NCBI RefSeq assembly: GCF_003966955.1
Contig: NZ_AP019367.1
Coordinates: forward strand, 372,001 to 436,000
Reading direction: 5' to 3'
Length of the DNA stretch: 64,000 nucleotides
Source of the DNA: Parolsenella catena
GTDB taxonomy: Bacteria > Actinomycetota > Coriobacteriia > Coriobacteriales > Atopobiaceae
Under the pieces are notes generated by a model. It had not been told where the DNA came from, did not search any database, and saw only the letters and a program-made list of their open reading frames with translations. Shown here piece by piece: positions 26,248-36,671 of this stretch. The translations under genes were made by a program, and so were the position numbers. Each line of letters begins with the position of its first letter. The stretch's first letter is position 1.

Positions 26248-27594
26248 ATGACAAACGAGCAGAACATCGACTTCGTCCTTCGCTCCGTCGAGGAGCGCGA
26301 CATCCGTTTCGTGCGCCTTTGGTTCACCGACGTGCTCGGCAACCTCAAGTCGTTCGCCATCTCCCCCGAGGACCTCGAGGAGGCGTTCGAGGAGGGCATC
26401 GGCTTCGATGGCTCGGCCGTTGACGGCTTCGCCGCGCTCGAGGAGTCCGACATGCTCGCCTTCCCGGACGCGAGCACGTTCCAGGTCCTTCCGTGGCGCC
26501 CCTCCGAGAGCGGCGTCGCGCGCATCTTCTGCAACATCCGCACCCCGCAGGGAGACCCGTTCCCCGGCGACCCGCGCGCATGTCTCTACCGGGCCTTCCG
26601 CGCCGCGGACCAGGCCGGCTACGTGCTGAACGTGAGCCCCGAGCTCGAGTTCTTCTACTTCAAGGAGGACACGACCGTCTCGCGCGGGTCTGCCGTGCCC
26701 GTGCCGCTCGACAACGCCGGCTACTTCGACCTCACGCCGGACGACTCCGCCCGCGACCTGCGCCGTGACCTCACGCTCGAGCTCGAGCAGATGTCCATTC
26801 CGGTCGAGTACTCCTACCATGCCGCCGCGCCGTCTCAAAACGGCGTGTCGCTGCGCTACTCCGAGGCCGTGACCTGCGCCGACAACATCATGACGGCGCG
26901 TCTCGTCATCAAGCAGACGGCCCGCCAGCACGGCATGTTCGCCTCGTTCATGCCCAAGCCGCTCTCCGGCGTGGCGGGCTCTGCGATGTTTCTCTCCCAG
27001 TCGTTGTTCGACCACAACGGCAACAACCTGTTCTGGGCCGAGGGCAAGGGCTCGGTACACCACCTGTCCGTCACCGCGCAGCACTACGTGGCCGGCCTTC
27101 TCAAGTACGCCCCGGAGTTCGCGCTCGTCACGAACCCCACGGTGAACTCCTACAAGCGTCTGGTGCCCAACGGCGAGGTGCCCTGCTATGCCACGTGGGG
27201 CTCCAAGAACCGCTCCGCCTTCGTGCGCGTGCCCACCTACAAGCCCGGCAAGCAGCTGAGCCGCCGCGTGGAGCTTCGCAGCCCCGACCCCACGTGCAAC
27301 CCCTACCTCACCATGGCCGTGACGCTAGCCGCCGGCATGCGCGGCATCGCCGAGGAGCTGCCGCTACCCGAGGAGTCCAGCGCGCCGTTCTCCGAGCTCG
27401 CGGCCTCCGGCGTGACGCGTCTGCCGCACGATTTGGGCGAGGCCGTGGAGGCGTTCGCCGGCTCCGAGCTCATGCGCGAGACGCTCGGCGATCACATCTT
27501 CAACTACCTGCTTACCGAGAAGCGCGAGGAGTGGGCCGAGTACTCCCAGACCGTGACCGACTGGGAGCTCCGCCACTACTACGGCGGATTCTAG
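26248..27594 (+). CDS. Glutamine synthetase family protein (GSI-alpha-like) with substituted metal ligands
   Basis: 448 residues, full length for GSI-alpha. The N-terminal FTDVLGNLKSFAI, DGSAVDGF and ELEFF (Glu132, Glu134) segments, NPTVNSYKRLVP, the NRSA.VRVP block and the VELRSPDP segment (Glu342) are all recognisable. Yet the usual HHEVAPGQHE loop reads YHAAAPSQNG (190-199), replacing two metal-binding glutamates with Ala192 and Gly199. The usual GSGMH loop reads GSAMF (244-248), replacing the metal-binding histidine with Phe248. Normal ATP-dependent glutamine formation is therefore doubtful. The protein may be a regulatory pseudoenzyme or use another amine or acid substrate. It lies upstream of an amino-acid importer and near a GlnR-like regulator. 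Confidence 0.85.
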   Translation: MTNEQNIDFVLRSVEERDIRFVRLWFTDVLGNLKSFAISPEDLEEAFEEGIGFDGSAVDGFAALEESDMLAFPDASTFQVLPWRPSESGVARIFCNIRTPQGDPFPGDPRACLYRAFRAADQAGYVLNVSPELEFFYFKEDTTVSRGSAVPVPLDNAGYFDLTPDDSARDLRRDLTLELEQMSIPVEYSYHAAAPSQNGVSLRYSEAVTCADNIMTARLVIKQTARQHGMFASFMPKPLSGVAGSAMFLSQSLFDHNGNNLFWAEGKGSVHHLSVTAQHYVAGLLKYAPEFALVTNPTVNSYKRLVPNGEVPCYATWGSKNRSAFVRVPTYKPGKQLSRRVELRSPDPTCNPYLTMAVTLAAGMRGIAEELPLPEESSAPFSELAASGVTRLPHDLGEAVEAFAGSELMRETLGDHIFNYLLTEKREEWAEYSQTVTDWELRHYYGGF

Positions 27595-27609
27595 GAGCGA
27601 GGTGGATGC

Positions 27610-27650
27610 GGGCGTGCCGATTATTCAATGTCGGCATGCCCGATAATTTG
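27610..27650 (+). terminator. Terminator-like hairpin after the glutamine synthetase homologue
   Basis: GGGCGTGCCGA pairs with TCGGCATGCCC (one G-T pair) around a 10-base loop, followed by GATAATTT. The T tract is weak. Confidence 0.55.
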
Positions 27651-27656
27651 GGCGGA

Positions 27657-27717
27657 TTGAAAATATGCAAGAAAATCGATTATTCTGCCGAGCAAAATGC
27701 AATTTAATGAGTACAAT
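27657..27717 (+). promoter_or_regulatory. AT-rich promoter region of the amino-acid importer
   Basis: The stretch from about 27640 to 27800 is strikingly AT-rich for this genome. A candidate -35 TTGAAA (27657-27662) and -10 TATTCT (27681-27686) are 18 bp apart, and a second -10-like TACAAT lies at 27712-27717. The long leader (about 130 bp) before the lipoprotein gene could hold further control sites; I see no riboswitch signature. Confidence 0.45.
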
Positions 27718-27843
27718 AGCAACCGTCAGCAACGACCGCGCATAAAAGCAACCATTGATTCGTTTATTTGCATACGCAAGCACGTTTTTCTCGCAAATGC
27801 GAATCTCATCCGCGCCAAGGGGCGCGAGGGAAGGGGACACACA

Positions 27844-28680
27844 ATGAAGAACATGAACAGGCGCGAGTTCCTCGGCACCGCCGGCGCCTTCGCGGGCATC
27901 ATGGCCCTTGCCGGCTGCGGCTCCACGGGCGGCAACACCGCCTCCACCACCACGGCCGCCAGCTCCGCCGCCGCCTCCGGCGACATGCAGCTGCTCACGG
28001 CCGGCAAGCTCACCGTGGGCACCTCGCCTGACTTCCCGCCGTTCGAGAACCTCGAGAACGACGAGTACGTGGGCCTCGACATGGACCTCGCCAAGGCGCT
28101 CGCCGACAAGCTCGGCCTCGAGCTCGAGCTCAAGAACCTGCAGTTCGATGCCATCGTTCCGGCCGTTGCCGCCGGTGGTCAGGTTGACCTTGGCATCTCC
28201 GGCATCACCATCGAGCCCGAGCGCGAGGAGCAGGTTGACTTCTCCGACCCGTACTACATCGATGACCTCGCCGTCGTTGCCATGAAGGACAACGCCGACG
28301 TCACTGCCGACACCTACGCCGACGCCCTCAACCAGGCGGGCGTCGTCATCGCCGTCCAGTCCGGCACCACGGGCGAGTCCTACGCCCAGGAGAACTTCCC
28401 CAACGCCACGACCCAGCCCTACGGCAACGCCACCGACAGCTTCGCCGCGCTGCAGTCCGGCCAGGCCAACGCCGTCGTCACGAACAAGGCCGTGGGCGCC
28501 AAGATGGTCGCCGACGCCTACACCGATGCGCAGGTCATCAAGGAGATCGCCACGGGCGAGGAGTACGGCATCGCCGTCAACAAGGACAACGGCGGCCTGC
28601 TCTCTGCCGTCAACGACGCCCTGGCCGAGCTCACGAGCGACGGGACCGTCGACGAGCTCACCAACAAGTACTTTGGCTAG
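27844..28680 (+). CDS. Polar amino-acid ABC transporter substrate-binding lipoprotein
   Basis: 278 residues. A twin-arginine-like NRREFLG start leads into a lipobox LAGC (Cys25), so it is a membrane-anchored lipoprotein, possibly Tat-exported. The mature part is a SBP_bac_3 fold: LTVGTSPDFPPFE, GLDMDLAKALADKLG, ISGITIEPEREEQVDFSDPYY, then VQSGTTGESYA and a final NKDNGGLL helix. Such proteins capture glutamine, glutamate, His or Arg; specificity cannot be read. The permease and ATPase genes follow, with a terminator-like hairpin between this gene and the permease that would favour higher expression of the binding protein. Confidence 0.92.
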   Translation: MKNMNRREFLGTAGAFAGIMALAGCGSTGGNTASTTTAASSAAASGDMQLLTAGKLTVGTSPDFPPFENLENDEYVGLDMDLAKALADKLGLELELKNLQFDAIVPAVAAGGQVDLGISGITIEPEREEQVDFSDPYYIDDLAVVAMKDNADVTADTYADALNQAGVVIAVQSGTTGESYAQENFPNATTQPYGNATDSFAALQSGQANAVVTNKAVGAKMVADAYTDAQVIKEIATGEEYGIAVNKDNGGLLSAVNDALAELTSDGTVDELTNKYFG

Positions 28681-28703
28681 AATCGCGTAAGAACAGCGGC
28701 CCT

Positions 28704-28738
28704 GCCCCTCTCCCGAATGCGGGGGAGGGGCGTTTGTC
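28704..28738 (+). terminator. Attenuating hairpin between binding protein and permease genes
   Basis: GCCCCTCTCCC pairs with GGGGGAGGGGC (one G-T pair) across GAATGC, followed by GTTTGT. It probably lowers, rather than stops, transcription into the permease. Confidence 0.65.
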
Positions 28739-28755
28739 GTAAAGGACGGATCTTC

Positions 28756-30087
28756 ATGCAGGACAACAGAAAGCCCAGGTACGGCGTTCGCCGAGGCATG
28801 CTCGCGCTTGCGTGCGCGCTGCTCGCGTCGTGCGCCCTCGTATCTGCGACGCCCACGGCAGCCCTTGCCCTCGAGACGGCCAAGTGCTCGGCCAAGCCCA
28901 ACGGCAGCGGCTCGAGCGACGTGCTTGGGGGCCAGGAGACGCGCATCACGTGGGAGGGCCAGGCGAGCGCCGACGAGAGCGTGGCCAGCGTCTCGCTCAC
29001 GCTGCCGGAGGGCACGTCCTACTCCACCGACGACGCCCGCCTCACGCTGCTGTCCGGCGACGACCTCATGACCCGCGAGCGCCCCAAGACCTCCGTGAGC
29101 TCAGACGGCCAGACCGTGACGTTTGCGCTTGACGAGGCGGCACCGGCCGGCTCCTACGTCCGTCTCGAGCTGTACAAGATCGTGTTCCCCATCGCCGGCG
29201 GAGACGAGCAGATCAGCGGCTCCTACACGCTCGCGGACGGCTCGGCGCACGACATCTCCGACGTCCCCGCCATCACCGTGACGGGCACGAGCTTCTGGGA
29301 CTCGGCGTCCAACTGGCTCAAGGAGCAGCCGTGGGTCCAGAAGTGGAACGAGAACACGTTCCTGCGCCTGTTCCTCAACCCGCCCATCCTCGTCTCGAGC
29401 ATCCCCTCGGTGTTCCAGGGCTTCCTCATGGCGCTCGCCATCGTGCTCGTGGCGTTTCCGCTGGCCATCCCGTTCGGCTTCATCCTGGCGCTCATGCGCA
29501 TCTCCAAGCCGCGCGTGCTACGCGCCATCTCGGGCTTCTACGTGAACATCGTGCGAGGAACGCCGGCCTTCCTGCAGATCTACATCGCGTTCTTTGGCCT
29601 GCCGCTCGCCGGAGTCCAGATTCCGAGCTACCCGCTGGGCGTCGTGGTGCTGGCCATGAACTCGGCCGCCTACCTGTGCGAGATCTTCCGCGCCGGCATC
29701 CAGTCCATCCCCAAGGGCCAGAGCGAGGCCGCCCGCTCGCTGGGCATGACGAGCGTCCAGACGATGATCTACATCATCATTCCGCAGACGTTCCGCAACG
29801 TGCTGCCCACGATGACGAGCGAGTTCATCCTACTGTACAAGGACACGTCGCTGCTTGCCGCCGTGGGCGTCATGGAGGTCGTCATGTACTCCAAGACGAT
29901 CGTGGCCTCCACGGGCTCCATCACGCCCTACATTGTCGCCGCCCTGTTCTACCTTGTGGTGACTATTCCGCTCGCCCGCCTCGTGAGCGGGCTCGAGGCG
30001 CGCATGCTCGGCACGGAGGCGGCAGGCCGCCGTCGCAAGAAGTCTCTGAAGGAAGCCGGCGTCATCGACGGCGACCACATCGCGTAG
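28756..30087 (+). CDS. Amino-acid ABC transporter permease with N-terminal extracytoplasmic domain
   Basis: 443 residues, much longer than the usual 220-240. A signal-like hydrophobic segment (about 12-36) is followed by an extracytoplasmic domain of about 150 residues, which reads as a beta-rich fold ([20 protein letters not shown] onward). Then comes a standard HisM/GlnP permease with about five helices, including the EAA loop ([20 protein letters not shown]) that contacts the ATPase, and [16 protein letters not shown] 28756 has an AAAGGACGG site. The extra domain may aid substrate capture or sensing; its family is not recognised. Confidence 0.88.
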   Translation: MQDNRKPRYGVRRGMLALACALLASCALVSATPTAALALETAKCSAKPNGSGSSDVLGGQETRITWEGQASADESVASVSLTLPEGTSYSTDDARLTLLSGDDLMTRERPKTSVSSDGQTVTFALDEAAPAGSYVRLELYKIVFPIAGGDEQISGSYTLADGSAHDISDVPAITVTGTSFWDSASNWLKEQPWVQKWNENTFLRLFLNPPILVSSIPSVFQGFLMALAIVLVAFPLAIPFGFILALMRISKPRVLRAISGFYVNIVRGTPAFLQIYIAFFGLPLAGVQIPSYPLGVVVLAMNSAAYLCEIFRAGIQSIPKGQSEAARSLGMTSVQTMIYIIIPQTFRNVLPTMTSEFILLYKDTSLLAAVGVMEVVMYSKTIVASTGSITPYIVAALFYLVVTIPLARLVSGLEARMLGTEAAGRRRKKSLKEAGVIDGDHIA

Positions 30088-30100
30088 GGGAGCAAAGACC

Positions 30101-30886
30101 ATGGCAGACAACACGCAGTCCCAGGCCGCGCAGGTAACCGACGACAACGAGGTCGTCGTCTCCATCCGCGACCTGCACAAGACCTATGACGGCGAGACGG
30201 TCATCCTCAAGGGCATCGACTTGGACGTCCACCGCGGCGAGGTCGTCGTGGTGCTCGGCCCCTCGGGCTCGGGCAAGTCGACGATGCTTCGTTGCGTCAA
30301 CCTGCTCGAGACACCCACGAGCGGCCAGATCGTGTTCGAGGGACAGGACATCACGGCCAAGGGCGTCGACATCAATGCCGTGCGCCAGAAGCTGGGCATG
30401 GTGTTCCAGCAGTTCAACCTCTTCCCGCACCTGTCGGTGAAGAAGAACGTCATGATCGCGCAGGAGAAGGTGCTCAAGCGCAGCCCCGAGGAGGCCGAGC
30501 GCATCGCCGTCGAGGAGCTCACGAAGGTGGGCCTGGCCGAGCGCATCGACTTCATGCCCTCCCAGCTCTCCGGCGGCCAGCAGCAGCGCGTCGCCATCGC
30601 CCGCGCCCTGGCGATGAACCCGCACGTCATGCTGTTCGACGAGGCCACGAGCGCGCTTGACCCCGAGCTCGTCCGTGACGTCCTTGGCGTCATGCGCGAC
30701 CTCGCTCGCGAGGGCATGACGATGATCGTGGTGACCCACGAGATGGGATTTGCGCGCGACGTCGCGGACCGCGTCGTGTTCATGGACGGCGGCGTCATCG
30801 TGGAGCAGGGCACGCCCGAGGAGGTCTTCGACCATCCCAAGAGCGAGCGCACCAAGGAGTTCCTTGGCAACATCAAGGACGTGTAG
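30101..30886 (+). CDS. Amino-acid ABC transporter ATP-binding protein (GlnQ type)
   Basis: 261 residues with Walker [10 protein letters not shown] (53-61), Q-loop [14 protein letters not shown], signature LSGGQQQR, Walker [15 protein letters not shown] and the switch His in VTHEMGFA. This is the canonical polar amino-acid importer ATPase. It has a 20-residue acidic N-terminal extension. It begins 13 bp after the permease stop, completing the binding-protein/permease/ATPase unit. Confidence 0.95.
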   Translation: MADNTQSQAAQVTDDNEVVVSIRDLHKTYDGETVILKGIDLDVHRGEVVVVLGPSGSGKSTMLRCVNLLETPTSGQIVFEGQDITAKGVDINAVRQKLGMVFQQFNLFPHLSVKKNVMIAQEKVLKRSPEEAERIAVEELTKVGLAERIDFMPSQLSGGQQQRVAIARALAMNPHVMLFDEATSALDPELVRDVLGVMRDLAREGMTMIVVTHEMGFARDVADRVVFMDGGVIVEQGTPEEVFDHPKSERTKEFLGNIKDV

Positions 30887-30887
30887 G

Positions 30888-30993
30888 GACCAGAGGGGAC
30901 GTTAGGACCAGAGGGGACGGGTTCGTTTGGTCCCACTTTGGTCCCATGCCCAGGGGGCGCCAAAGGAACCCGTCCCCTTTGGCGCCCCCCTGG
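30888..30993. repeat. GGGGACGGG-type hairpin repeats after the importer operon
   Basis: Two partial units (GGACCAGAGGGGAC at about 30890 and 30905) lead into GGGTTCGTTTGGTCCC. Then a long stem, CCAGGGGGCGCCAAAGG (30950-30966), pairs with its complement at 30976-30993 with one bulged C. The same core recurs at 45364, 54577 and 54792. It probably ends the importer transcript. Confidence 0.65.
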
Positions 30994-31141
30994 CGCTCGT
31001 TGGTAACGAGGCGGTAACGCATGGTCTCCTCTTTGGACCATTGGCCGATACGGACGCCATAATCGTGCTAATCTCTATTGACATAAGCGCAGGTGAGTAG
31101 GTCAGGGGCGCTCTGCGTCCCAAGGACACGGGAGCACCCTC

Positions 31142-31816
31142 ATGCACCACAAGAAGGTCCTTCTCATATCGCGGACGACGCGTCTCCACGATCGCATGCG
31201 CGAGCTCTCCCACGAGCTCGACATCTCGGTCCTGCTGGCCACGCCCGACACGTTCGGCCAGGCAATCACGAGCACCGCAGACTTCGGCCTCGTGACGCTC
31301 GACCTCGCCGGCGTCTCCGACGACCTTGCGTCGCGGGTCTCTGCCTACTCCGCCGAGAACGGCTGCATCCCCATCCTGCTCGTGACCGACGAGGACAGGC
31401 TCGGCCAGCTTCGCATGCCCGTCCAGGGCCGCAATGACTTCATCCTCGCCGGCGCCGGCGCGGCCGAGTTCGAGGTGCGCATGACGCAGCTGCTATGGCC
31501 GGGCGAGGAGAACACCCCGAGCGACATCGTCGTCATCGACAACATGACGATCAACCTGGCCACCTACCAGATCACGATCGACGACAAGCCCGTCGACCTC
31601 ACGCTCATGGAGTACTCGCTGCTGAGCTTCCTGGCCACGCACCCCTCCCGCGCCTACTCGCGCGAGACGCTGCTGCACCGCGTGTGGGGCTTCGAGTACT
31701 GCGGTGGCACGCGCACGGTCGACGTGCACATCCGTCGCGTGCGCTCCAAGGTGGGTCCGCAGGTCGCGAGCCACATCGTCACGGTGCGCGGCGTGGGCTA
31801 CCTGTTCAAGCTCTAG
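31142..31816 (+). CDS. GlnR-like orphan OmpR-family response regulator
   Basis: 224 residues. The C-terminal winged helix (about 125-223) is very close to the actinobacterial nitrogen regulator GlnR: LTLMEYSLLSFLATHPSRAY, VWGFEYCGGTRTVDVHIRR, then TVRGVGYLFKL. The N-terminal receiver domain is atypical: the usual acidic pair near residue 10 is SR, and the conserved Lys before the last helix appears to be Ala, although an Asp remains in LVTLDL. No histidine kinase is adjacent. GlnR-type proteins act without phosphorylation, so this one probably does too. Its position after a GS homologue and an amino-acid importer suggests, but does not prove, nitrogen control. Confidence 0.8.
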   Translation: MHHKKVLLISRTTRLHDRMRELSHELDISVLLATPDTFGQAITSTADFGLVTLDLAGVSDDLASRVSAYSAENGCIPILLVTDEDRLGQLRMPVQGRNDFILAGAGAAEFEVRMTQLLWPGEENTPSDIVVIDNMTINLATYQITIDDKPVDLTLMEYSLLSFLATHPSRAYSRETLLHRVWGFEYCGGTRTVDVHIRRVRSKVGPQVASHIVTVRGVGYLFKL

Positions 31817-31990
31817 CCGGGACGGGGGCGGCGCCGGCGGGTCTCGCCTTTGTCTCTCGACTTTTCAGATTGCTGCAAGCGTTATTGCGCGCGGGTGGTC
31901 TTGGGCCGCCCGTGCGTTCTTTTCAGCTATGTGGGGTACAACGACAGTGACAAAAGCCGCGGCCGAGGGCCGCCATCCAAAGGAGTGGAC

Positions 31991-33301
31991 ATGTCCGACA
32001 CGTTCGTTTCCGGCGCTCCGGTGCCTCCGCAGGGCCCACGGCCCCAGGCTTCCCAATCGCAGCAGCCCAAGCGTCCCAAGAAGCCGCATCCCGGCCTGCG
32101 CTCGCTGCTGTTCGGCCTTCTCGGAGGCGTGATCGGCGCCGTGGCCGTGGTCGCCGTGCTTGTCGTGGGAGGCTTCGTTGCGATGCCCTCCTCGGCCACG
32201 TCGGGCAAGACGGGCTCTAGGGGCACGACGTCTTCGAGCCAGACCGTGACCGTCAACTCGGGCGACTCCACCGACACCACGCTTGCGAACGCCGTGGCCC
32301 AGAAGGCGCTGCCCTCCGTGGTCTCCATCAACGTCACGACGAGCGACGGCGAGGGCGTGGGCTCGGGCGTCGTCCTGGACACGGATGGCAACATCGTCAC
32401 GAACTACCACGTCATCGAGGGGGCGCAGTCCATCAGCGTCTCCACCGGCGATGCCAGCTATGACGCCACGGTCGTGGGCTCCGACGAGTCGAGCGACCTT
32501 GCCGTCATCAAGATCGACGCCGGCGACGCCGCGCTCACGCCCATCGAGGTGGGAGACTCCAGCACGCTTCAGGTTGGCGACTGGGTCATGAGCCTGGGCA
32601 GTCCGTTTGGCCTCGAGCAGTCCGTGTCCACGGGCATCGTGAGCTCGCTGTACCGCTCCACGATGCTGCAGAACACCTCGGGCAACACCATCTACACCAA
32701 CCTCATCCAGACCGACGCCACCATCAACCCCGGCAACTCCGGCGGCGCGCTCGTGGACGACGAGGGCAAGCTCGTGGGCATCAACTCGCTCATCGAGAGC
32801 TACTCGGGCTCCAGCTCGGGCGTGGGCTTCGCGATTCCGGGCAACTATGCCGTGGAGGTGGCCCAGAAGCTCATCGCAGGTCAGACCGTGACGCATGCCT
32901 ACATCGGCGGCTCGTTCCAGACCGTGACGGCGAACAACGCCCGCAGCAACAGCCTCTCGGTGAACCAGGGCGCCTACGTGGCCGAGCTTGCCGATGACGG
33001 CCCCGCGGCACAGGCCGGCATCCAGAAGGGTGACGTCATCACGGCGCTCGATGACGAGGAGATCACCAGCTCCGACGCCCTCGTGCTGGCCGTGCGCTCC
33101 CACAGCGTGGGAGACACCGTGACCGTGACGCTCATGCGCGGCAGCAAGCAGATGCAGGTGCAGGTGACGCTTGGCTCTGACGAGGCGCTCCAGCAGCAGC
33201 AAGACAGCGACAGCTCGTCGCAGGGGTCGCTTCTCGAGCAGTACCTCGAGCAGTATGGCCAGCAGCGTGGCGGCTCGGAGGATGGCTACAGCCGAAGGTA
33301 G
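31991..33301 (+). CDS. HtrA/DegP-like serine protease with membrane anchor
   Basis: 436 residues: a cytoplasmic Pro-rich N-terminus, one membrane helix (about 38-66), a trypsin-like domain with His140 (TNYHVIEG), Asp169 (SSDLAVIKI) and Ser250 (INPGNSGGAL), then a single PDZ domain (about 325-405) and a Gln/Ser-rich tail. Such anchored HtrA proteases degrade or refold misfolded exported proteins outside the membrane. ATG 31991 has an AGGAG site; the frame is open 141 bp upstream. It follows the orphan regulator by about 175 bp and ends at a terminator. Confidence 0.93.
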   Translation: MSDTFVSGAPVPPQGPRPQASQSQQPKRPKKPHPGLRSLLFGLLGGVIGAVAVVAVLVVGGFVAMPSSATSGKTGSRGTTSSSQTVTVNSGDSTDTTLANAVAQKALPSVVSINVTTSDGEGVGSGVVLDTDGNIVTNYHVIEGAQSISVSTGDASYDATVVGSDESSDLAVIKIDAGDAALTPIEVGDSSTLQVGDWVMSLGSPFGLEQSVSTGIVSSLYRSTMLQNTSGNTIYTNLIQTDATINPGNSGGALVDDEGKLVGINSLIESYSGSSSGVGFAIPGNYAVEVAQKLIAGQTVTHAYIGGSFQTVTANNARSNSLSVNQGAYVAELADDGPAAQAGIQKGDVITALDDEEITSSDALVLAVRSHSVGDTVTVTLMRGSKQMQVQVTLGSDEALQQQQDSDSSSQGSLLEQYLEQYGQQRGGSEDGYSRR

Positions 33302-33313
33302 GCTGAGCAATGA

Positions 33314-36617
<3,304 letters not shown>

Positions 36618-36620
36618 AAG

Positions 36621-36653
36621 ATGGGGCCGCCAGGCTGTGACCGGCGGCCCCAT
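36621..36653. terminator. Bidirectional terminator
   Basis: ATGGGGCCGCC and GGCGGCCCCAT form an 11-bp perfect stem between the convergent phosphatase and DUF3825 genes. There is no strong T run on either side. Confidence 0.6.
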
Positions 36654-36671
36654 TGCCGTTGAATGCGGGCC

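Noticed and set aside
26248-27594. Calling the gene an ordinary active glutamine synthetase
   Set aside because: Fold and length fit, but two Glu and one His metal ligands are replaced, so the usual activity cannot be assumed.
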